From an uncultured Planctomycetaceae bacterium (lineage in GTDB: Bacteria; Planctomycetota; Planctomycetia; Planctomycetales; Planctomycetaceae): 17,786 nucleotides of DNA. The notes beneath the pieces were generated by a model. The model saw only the letters and a program-made list of their open reading frames with translations, made no database searches and was not told the DNA's origin. The number at the start of each line of letters is the position of its first letter. The stretch's first letter is position 1. The stretch spans positions 1 to 17,786 of the forward strand of contig CAIJTL010000525.1 in the NCBI GenBank assembly GCA_903823545.1, in the 5' to 3' direction. A program made the position numbers and the translations under genes. This document shows positions 13,301-17,786 of the stretch, piece by piece.

Positions 13301-15203
13301 ACTCGAATAATGTCTGAGCCTGACGAAATTCTTTCTCCGCTTCCGGATAGAGCGCGGCGGTGAAACGCTGATCGGCAGACTCCAGCAACTGTGTCGCTTC
13401 GCGCCACTTATCGGGACATCGTGTCGAGGCCAGAACTTGTCCCGCAGCGGAGTGACTCGCTTGTGCCTCACTTCGCGCTTTCTCGCTGGTCGTCATTTGC
13501 TCGGCGAGCGTCCGTGCTTTGCGAAAGCCGTCCTGAGATCGCTCAAACGCAGCCCGAGCCGCTCGATAATCATGAGCGTCGTACTGTCGAACGCCCTGCG
13601 TTTGAAATTCCGTCTCTGCCGGCTGAAACAACGTGTTCGCCTTCCTGTCAGCGGCCGCTTGTAGCGCTGACGTTCGCTCCTTCTCCGCCGCGATTCGAGC
13701 TGTGTGTGCCGCTCGTTCTGGAGACAACCACGAGTAAGTCGCTGGCAGGCCCCACCCCAAACACAGAATGGCAACGGCAGCGATCGCCGCTTGTCGCCAT
13801 CGTTCTGGCTGCGGCAAGTGTTGCCAGTGTGAGTACTTCACCTTCGCAAAAGTTTTGACTCGTTGCGTCAAAACAGCGACCGCTTCCGACATTGGGAACT
13901 GCGCGTGAACCGAATTTCCTGCGGCGCTCGAAAGAGCCACCGGTGCGTGTGGCAACAGATCGTTAATCGCACGCGTCCAAGCCGACTGCAATCGCGACAG
14001 CGTTTCGGCATCAGGTAACACTGTCGCGGAATCGGATTGATTGAGCGTCTGCCAAACTTCCAGTCCGTTGAGCAATTCGAGGTGCGTTACCGTAAGAAAG
14101 AAAGACTGCTGAGCGTCTGAGTCCAACACTCTCGGTAACAGCGTGTCGAGCGTTCGTAGATCAACCCCGGATGTCATGGACGGCATCAAGGCTCGCAGCA
14201 ATACGGTCAGCAATTCGCTGGCCGCACGCACGCGAACGACAGGGTCGGCAATCGCCAAGACCTCTGGCAGTGGCTTCGCCGAACCCAACGGTGAGGCAAG
14301 TCCCGTGCGCTCATTTTGCATCGCCTCCAATAATGCGACACACGATGGAAAACGGTCATCGGGTTGCTTCGCTAAGCCTCGCGCCAATGCCGTGTTGACC
14401 GATAACGGCAACCCCGGAATCGCTTCGACCGACTCTTCCAACACGCATTGTCGAAGAATGGCCGTCTCAGCAGACTCGAACGGCAGGCGTCCCGCGAGCA
14501 ATTCATAAATCAAAACCGCGAACGCGTACTGATCCGCTCGACCATCGACTTGTCGCCCACGCCATTGTTCGGGGGCCATGTAGGCCAACGTTCCCGGACT
14601 TTCCAAAACCGTCCGTGTGGTGCGAGTCAAACTGGTCCGAATCTCGGCGGCCAAACCAAAGTCGATCAACTGCGCGTCATCACCGTCGCCCGACACCAAA
14701 ATGTTCGCCGGCTTCAGATCGCGATGTACGACCGCTTGCGAATGCGCGTAATCCAGCGCTTCGGCGATCGGTCGCAGAACACGCACCGCCTCTTCCACAG
14801 GCAAGGGGCCATACTGCCGATAATACTCCGCGACGTAATCGTCCAACGTCCCGAACGGCAGAAACTTCATCACCAGATAATGCCCAGTCTCCGCGTCTTC
14901 ACCGAGATCGTAAACCGGGCAAATGTGTTGATGCTGCAATCGCTGAATACACAGAAACGATCGCTTTACGCGATCCAATTCTCGCACGTTCCCCTGCAAT
15001 TCGGACGGCAAAATCTTGACCACAACATAGTCTTCGCGAGTCGGGTCATACGCCTTCCACGCCTCTCCCATCTGCCCTCGTCCGAGCAGTCGCTCAAGCT
15101 GAAATCGTCCCAAACATCGCGGCTGTACCGACGCGTTCAGAACCGTCCCTTTCTCCCCAGTCCCTTGATCCGATGCGATCACCGTTGGCCCGCGTGACAT
15201 CAT
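10377..15203 (-). CDS. Giant transmembrane Ser/Thr protein kinase with helical repeats and SH3-like domain
   Basis: The protein has 1608 residues. A Hanks-type kinase domain fills about 33-295: glycine loop GRGQMGEAWK (41-50), Lys63, HRDLKPAN (160-167), DFG (181-183), APE (210-212) and DQYAFAVLIYELL. All catalytic residues are present, so it should phosphorylate Ser/Thr. A membrane helix lies at about 471-492. Beyond it are five similar Ala-rich helical units near 539, 614, 691, 778 and 855, spaced 75-87 residues. A long helical region follows, then a TPR-like stretch (about 1424-1488), an SH3-like domain (about 1489-1548: VHLIKEATLK...WLRVV...AWV) and a short tail. In the usual topology the repeats are extracytoplasmic sensors. 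The ATG pair at 15203/15200 has GGAGG 5 or 8 bases upstream; the frame extends another 109 codons, but these hold inverted repeats and look non-coding. FHA domains in the exporter are candidate targets. Confidence 0.92.
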   Translation of the reverse strand: MMSRGPTVIASDQGTGEKGTVLNASVQPRCLGRFQLERLLGRGQMGEAWKAYDPTREDYVVVKILPSELQGNVRELDRVKRSFLCIQRLQHQHICPVYDLGEDAETGHYLVMKFLPFGTLDDYVAEYYRQYGPLPVEEAVRVLRPIAEALDYAHSQAVVHRDLKPANILVSGDGDDAQLIDFGLAAEIRTSLTRTTRTVLESPGTLAYMAPEQWRGRQVDGRADQYAFAVLIYELLAGRLPFESAETAILRQCVLEESVEAIPGLPLSVNTALARGLAKQPDDRFPSCVALLEAMQNERTGLASPLGSAKPLPEVLAIADPVVRVRAASELLTVLLRALMPSMTSGVDLRTLDTLLPRVLDSDAQQSFFLTVTHLELLNGLEVWQTLNQSDSATVLPDAETLSRLQSAWTRAINDLLPHAPVALSSAAGNSVHAQFPMSEAVAVLTQRVKTFAKVKYSHWQHLPQPERWRQAAIAAVAILCLGWGLPATYSWLSPERAAHTARIAAEKERTSALQAAADRKANTLFQPAETEFQTQGVRQYDAHDYRAARAAFERSQDGFRKARTLAEQMTTSEKARSEAQASHSAAGQVLASTRCPDKWREATQLLESADQRFTAALYPEAEKEFRQAQTLFESLKTEARQLGAAEDDATKALTAAKDSSREAEQAQAAKLCPTSWNNGQAKLTGASQSFAAKKFQLAYQQANEAKALLQGAARDSHNLARVRTDAEEARTVAGKKKADAENAKASLTLTDESDMRLFDDKQFASANAQLTQAESAWNRQDYSAARDGFRAAEASFQKVIAQADQLRPRTEAVAAKKAAETVRDAATKGSADKLAQVRQWQEGQVAWKEAENAFEAKEFVVAKQHFERSASLCQEASVLVNLLQEIDQAQTEIERLGVPEPFLNQHGGEIWSELKKLIAVVRTTSEFAEQQKAAEQVRRLLPKALNVGRVISLFKDKKHEEALDLLLTSWPDESDPNRRALFNSCAAFVPQWWWSQVEKLAADAKGRDEQFHVAITRALAAADVGHESYSGSLKLAYELAEQITNDSEFKFDGLMSLANAQKIIGDRAGLKRTLKQAEQTVDLLEIQPRQLAGWDYRELVSAKSLGFAQIAGLYRWLEDDAKAGNYELYAHQLLNTNYSKPNFYMNHANEHFRLYLMTDGAALPKRNSRPEELRLAEFRLYQAQYHRDDQIASYRNASALLARQAADVGLRSVYVTAKSSAENLNRAANQESVVLLFFRVHLADAALRMNDLDDAKTLVSQVEQAARNSFKQQTQLLPYVAQAARISQAILAEIHATRGTADEAMRALDTVECRPETTVNNHFWPVHRGLVSHCKVSALLAARDEADLSELYDRAKKRPTVATRVAALVGLAQAMEKRTTPSASPARLKLVSYNESTTLKKLKETIQEEEPVGVKLSPNAIANDHFREAEVASQQQNWQKAHDKCGLALQLVPNFKAALKLRAECHWKMGKVTSAMRDAKAAGWIPRVHLIKEATLKSDTTIIAKVPRGKWVEITDIEDSWLRVVRYLDANGDVQEPPHAWVQSDELFTTKPDLADDHAKAGANTGSDMREAPQPSGSSAQEKLERYQEAKPYLDRFVPGNYRRFIP

Positions 15204-15208
15204 GATTT

Positions 15209-15213
15209 CCTCC
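15209..15213 (-). promoter_or_regulatory. Ribosome binding site of the kinase
   Basis: Minus-strand GGAGG, 5 bases before ATG 15203 and 8 bases before the second ATG 15200. It sets the kinase start well inside the longest open frame. Confidence 0.75.
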
Positions 15214-15353
15214 GCAGATTGAAAACGAACAAGCACCCACGACCTCAAACAAACTACGTCCACCAACCCCGCCAAGCTCGACTCGGTGGATTCGGGCTTC
15301 TGCACTGCTCGGTGTTTCGTTCGACGTCGTTCCGTAGTACCAAAGCCAGCGAG

Positions 15354-15374
15354 CCACCGAGACAAGCTCGGTGG
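15354..15374. repeat. Hairpin CCACCGAG/CTCGGTGG in the kinase leader
   Basis: A perfect 8-bp stem surrounds the loop ACAAG. A related but imperfect stretch with AAGCTCG and CGGTGG lies about 80 bases away (15274-15289). This looks like a dispersed palindromic repeat, similar in size to those in the gaps of the downstream operon but different in sequence. Confidence 0.6.
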
Positions 15375-15397
15375 GGGCACTTGTTTGAGAACTCGAC

Positions 15398-15432
15398 CGA
15401 TCGCTTTCCCCGGAAATCGCCTGTCGCGATCG
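15398..15432. repeat. Nested palindrome in the kinase leader
   Basis: CGATCGC (15398-15404) and GCGATCG (15426-15432) pair as an outer stem. Inside it TTTCC and GGAAA (15405-15409, 15412-15416) pair around a CC loop. It could be an operator or a leader RNA fold; nothing in the sequence decides between them. Confidence 0.35.
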
Positions 15433-15771
15433 CAGAAAAAAACGACAACACACAACAAGAACGAAAACGTGTTACGCCAACCGCGACTCAAGGTCTCGAG
15501 CACAGTCGACGTGATGATCGCGCAGCACAAAGCCGCTCAATAATGGAGATGACCAGTGTCGGTGATTACCGGCCAAGAATTCTGAAAATTCTCAGCGGAC
15601 CTCGCCAAAGCGTCTGCGCAGCCGTCTTCGGAAACGAGTTCAACACCACCGAACCGCTTCAGACTCGACGTCGAGCAACAAGCATGTTGTCTCGCGCCAC
15701 GGAATCGGACTCACGTTATTTAAGCAACGCGTCCGTTATCGAATTTCATTCCTGCTAGTTGCTGCAAATTT

Positions 15772-15793
15772 CTGAGATTTCATAAATACTCAG
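15772..15793 (-). terminator. Possible weak terminator after the WD40 gene
   Basis: CTGAG/CTCAG and ATTT/AAAT pair around a three-base loop with one bulged T, about 60 bases beyond the WD40 stop. The stem is AT-rich and no proper U-run follows, so this is only a candidate. Confidence 0.25.
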
Positions 15794-15854
15794 TCACAGG
15801 CTCAAATCGACGTGTGGGTTCAGCGAGGTCAATTCGTAGAACAGCATTGATTGA

Positions 15855-17786
15855 TCAATCGCCGAGTCGGACTTCTTTCGGGGCGTTCTTCCAGCGGAAC
15901 TTTTTGGCGAACTCGGCGGGGGAGTAGGTCTCTTGGGTTTTCTCGGTTTGCACGACGTAGACCAATTCGGGATCGGTGTCTGGGACCGCTCGGTAATGGC
16001 CCTCGGCGCTGACGGCGGGGACTTGGTCGGCGTCGGTGATCATCGTCGTGCGGATCTTGCCTGTGGCCGTGTCGAAAAATCGGACGCTGCGATCGCTCGT
16101 TCCGACGGCGAGCGTTCGGTTGCTCTCGGACCACATGACTTCCTGTACGGGAGCCATCGTTGCGACGCTGTGGATCGTCTTGCCTGTTTGCAGATTCCAA
16201 ATCTGCGCCGTGTGATTACCTCGACCGGATGCGATCGTTTCCCCTTTTGTGCTCCAAGCTAATGCGGTTACTGAAGGGGGACTACCAGGGAGCGCCAGGG
16301 TGGCAAGGACTTGTCCGTTAGCCGGGTTGAAAATGCGCAGGGTCTCATCGACACCTCCGGCGGCGAGCACTTTTCCGTCCGGCGACCAAGCGAGCGATTG
16401 CGCAGCACCAGAGACTTCAACCTTACGAACTTGCTGCCCTGTCGTAGTGTTCCAGACGCTGACCATATTTGTCGGGCCGCCCGCGAGCAGCATCTTTCCA
16501 TTCCAATCCATGACGGTGACGGCCGCCGGATGTTTGTCGAGAGTCTTCGTGGACTTACCTGTCACGACGTCCCAAAGTCGGACAGTCTTATCGTAGCTGC
16601 CGCTGGCAAGTTGCTTGCTGTTGGGATTCCACGACAACGCGGAGACGACATCGGTATGACCTTCGAGCTTCTTCAGTTGCTCCCCTTTGACGGTGTCCCA
16701 AACGCGTACGGTTTTGTCGGCACTGGCTGTGGCTAGCGTTTTGTCATTGGCAGCCCAAGCAATCGCCGTGATGCCTGCGGTGTGACCTTCGAGCTTTCGC
16801 AACAGCTTGCCCGACGTGATTTCCCACAATGAGACGGCCTGTGTACCAACTCCTGACGCCATGATTTTTCCGGTGGTCCACATGGCTCGCGAACCAGGAC
16901 CGGTGGCGTCAATCGGTGGTAACGCTTTCTCGGATGTCGCATCCCAAAGTTGGACATTGACCGAATTGAAGGCACACAGACGCGAGTCATCGGGACTCCA
17001 AATCAACCCTGTGCCGGCGATCGGCAGCGGTTTCAGCGGCATCCAATTGGATGTGTTCCAGGTTTGGACCGCGCCGCCGTTGTAAGCAGTCGCCAACACT
17101 TTGCCGTTCGGTGACCAAGCGGCAACGGTCATCGGCCCAGCGAGCATTTGCGTGATCTTCTCGGACTCAACGTCCCAAATTTTTGTGCCGAGGTTTGTCG
17201 CGACGGCGAGCTGTTTGCTATCGGGAGACCAGCTTGCGCTGTACGCCGTCTCGGCGGACGGTTCGCCGAACGACTTGCGGACTTTGAACGGAGTCATTTC
17301 GAATAATTGAACAGCCTGCCCAGTCACGACGAACGCCACTGTTTCACCATCAGGAGACCAGATCGCCGACAAGATGTGCTTACCGTGATCAATCTTCCCT
17401 CGTTCGACCGCCAGCGATACGTCCCAGAACTTGGCACTTCCGCTCTCGCCGCCGCAGAGCAATAACATGCGGCCATCTGGCGACCACACAACTTTCGAGA
17501 CCCACGTTTCGAACTTGACTCCCTGCAACAGCAAGCCCGTGCGGACATCCCACAGCTTTGCTTGCGCATCAAACGAACCAGCTGCGGCCAGAGTTCGGCC
17601 ATCTGGCGACCAAGCGAGGTCATAGATGTAGCTATCGTGCCCCACGAACGCCCGTTGAAACGCCCCTGTCTCGGCATCCCATAAGCGAATGATGCCGTCG
17701 AGTCCCCCGGTTGCTACTTGCTTCGCATCGGGACTCAGAGCCGCCGCAATGAGATAACCTCGATGCCGCTTCGATTCGATCGTCCA
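15855..17786 (-). CDS. WD40 repeat protein, N terminus cut by window edge
   Basis: The frame is open from the right edge to the stop at 15855 and gives 643 visible residues. The GTG at 17645 is not the real start, because a WD40 repeat ending IIRLWDAETG is encoded upstream of it. Fourteen repeats can be counted from their ends, for example AKLWDVRTG, VRVWDTVKG, VRLWDVVTG, AQIWNLQTG and VRFFDTATG. Many are preceded by WSPDG and some by GH. Fourteen blades would make two seven-bladed propellers. The last 60 residues, with AEGHYRAVPDTDPELVYVVQ and FAKKFRWKNAPKEVRL, match the closing segment I associate with planctomycete WD40 proteins. It probably acts as a protein-binding scaffold, and any enzymatic domain would be beyond the edge. 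A 650-base gap separates it from the kinase, so it is probably a separate transcription unit. Confidence 0.9.
   Translation of the reverse strand, partial: WTIESKRHRGYLIAAALSPDAKQVATGGLDGIIRLWDAETGAFQRAFVGHDSYIYDLAWSPDGRTLAAAGSFDAQAKLWDVRTGLLLQGVKFETWVSKVVWSPDGRMLLLCGGESGSAKFWDVSLAVERGKIDHGKHILSAIWSPDGETVAFVVTGQAVQLFEMTPFKVRKSFGEPSAETAYSASWSPDSKQLAVATNLGTKIWDVESEKITQMLAGPMTVAAWSPNGKVLATAYNGGAVQTWNTSNWMPLKPLPIAGTGLIWSPDDSRLCAFNSVNVQLWDATSEKALPPIDATGPGSRAMWTTGKIMASGVGTQAVSLWEITSGKLLRKLEGHTAGITAIAWAANDKTLATASADKTVRVWDTVKGEQLKKLEGHTDVVSALSWNPNSKQLASGSYDKTVRLWDVVTGKSTKTLDKHPAAVTVMDWNGKMLLAGGPTNMVSVWNTTTGQQVRKVEVSGAAQSLAWSPDGKVLAAGGVDETLRIFNPANGQVLATLALPGSPPSVTALAWSTKGETIASGRGNHTAQIWNLQTGKTIHSVATMAPVQEVMWSESNRTLAVGTSDRSVRFFDTATGKIRTTMITDADQVPAVSAEGHYRAVPDTDPELVYVVQTEKTQETYSPAEFAKKFRWKNAPKEVRLGD

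Larger units (their letters stand above)
15204..15854. other. Gene-free stretch of about 650 bases between WD40 and kinase genes
   Basis: No convincing gene lies here on either strand; the short frames present lack start signals and family features. It is the 5' leader of the kinase gene and very likely carries the promoter of the operon. I found no -35/-10 pair that I would defend. It holds the hairpin 15354-15374, a nested palindrome 15398-15432, a related imperfect motif around 15261-15290, and a possible weak terminator 15772-15793. Bases 15720-15800 are noticeably more AT-rich than the rest. Confidence 0.6.

Noticed and set aside
14448..15197. Plus-strand open frame of 249 codons
   Set aside because: It lies opposite the kinase domain with all catalytic motifs and has a composition typical of antisense frames (rich in Arg, His, Gln).
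15204..15530. 109-codon upstream extension of the kinase frame
   Set aside because: A strong ribosome binding site precedes the internal ATG at 15203, and the extension covers palindromic DNA.
1..17786. CRISPR array, tRNA, rRNA or insertion sequence
   Set aside because: No regularly spaced direct repeats, cloverleaf, ribosomal sequence or transposase was recognised by reading; a computed search could still find a weak candidate.

Overview
The window looks like part of a chromosome or large replicon from a planctomycete. This rests on gene style, not on a database match: a giant Hanks-type Ser/Thr kinase, a two-FHA ABCG-type transporter, and a WD40 propeller protein with a C-terminal tail of the kind I associate with Planctomycetota, in moderately GC-rich DNA. 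Every gene I accept is on the minus strand, so the genes read from right to left. Both ends are cut: a WD40 gene enters from the right edge and an AAA+ gene leaves at the left edge.

Layout in transcription order. (1) 17786-15855: a WD40 protein lacking its N terminus, with 14 visible WD-type repeats. (2) 15854-15204: about 650 bases without a gene, holding inverted repeats and the leader of the next gene. (3) 15203-10377: a 1608-residue Ser/Thr kinase with one membrane segment, five repeats of about 77 residues, a TPR-like stretch and an SH3-like domain. (4) 10342-9446, 9328-8870 and 8873-8562: three proteins with a single membrane segment, the last two joined by an ATGA overlap. (5) 8551-6527: a type IV coupling protein (VirD4/TraD/TraG-like membrane ATPase). 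(6) 6363-6214: a 49-residue membrane protein behind a strong ribosome binding site. (7) 6067-4958: a zeta-toxin-like P-loop kinase with a long C-terminal extension. (8) 4928-3855: a coiled-coil protein. (9) 3769-3563: a 68-residue protein. (10) 3556-1039: an FHA-FHA-ABC exporter whose ATPase and membrane halves lie in different frames. (11) 1060-1: a membrane-anchored ClpB-like AAA+ protein with a changed Walker B motif.

Items 3 to 11 have short gaps or overlaps and probably form one long operon or a few coupled ones. A possible reading is a membrane machine built on a coupling-protein ATPase. Its parts would be several small membrane proteins, an AAA+ protein and a phospho-signalling pair (Ser/Thr kinase plus FHA-domain exporter). 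No relaxase, VirB4-like ATPase, pilin, integrase or transfer origin is visible, so ordinary conjugation is not shown. The combination may be a little-described secretion or envelope system, but that is inference.

Three gaps within the cluster carry compact GC-rich hairpins, mostly with three-base loops. An 11-bp hairpin sits exactly where the exporter changes reading frame. No tRNA, rRNA, CRISPR array or insertion sequence was recognised.
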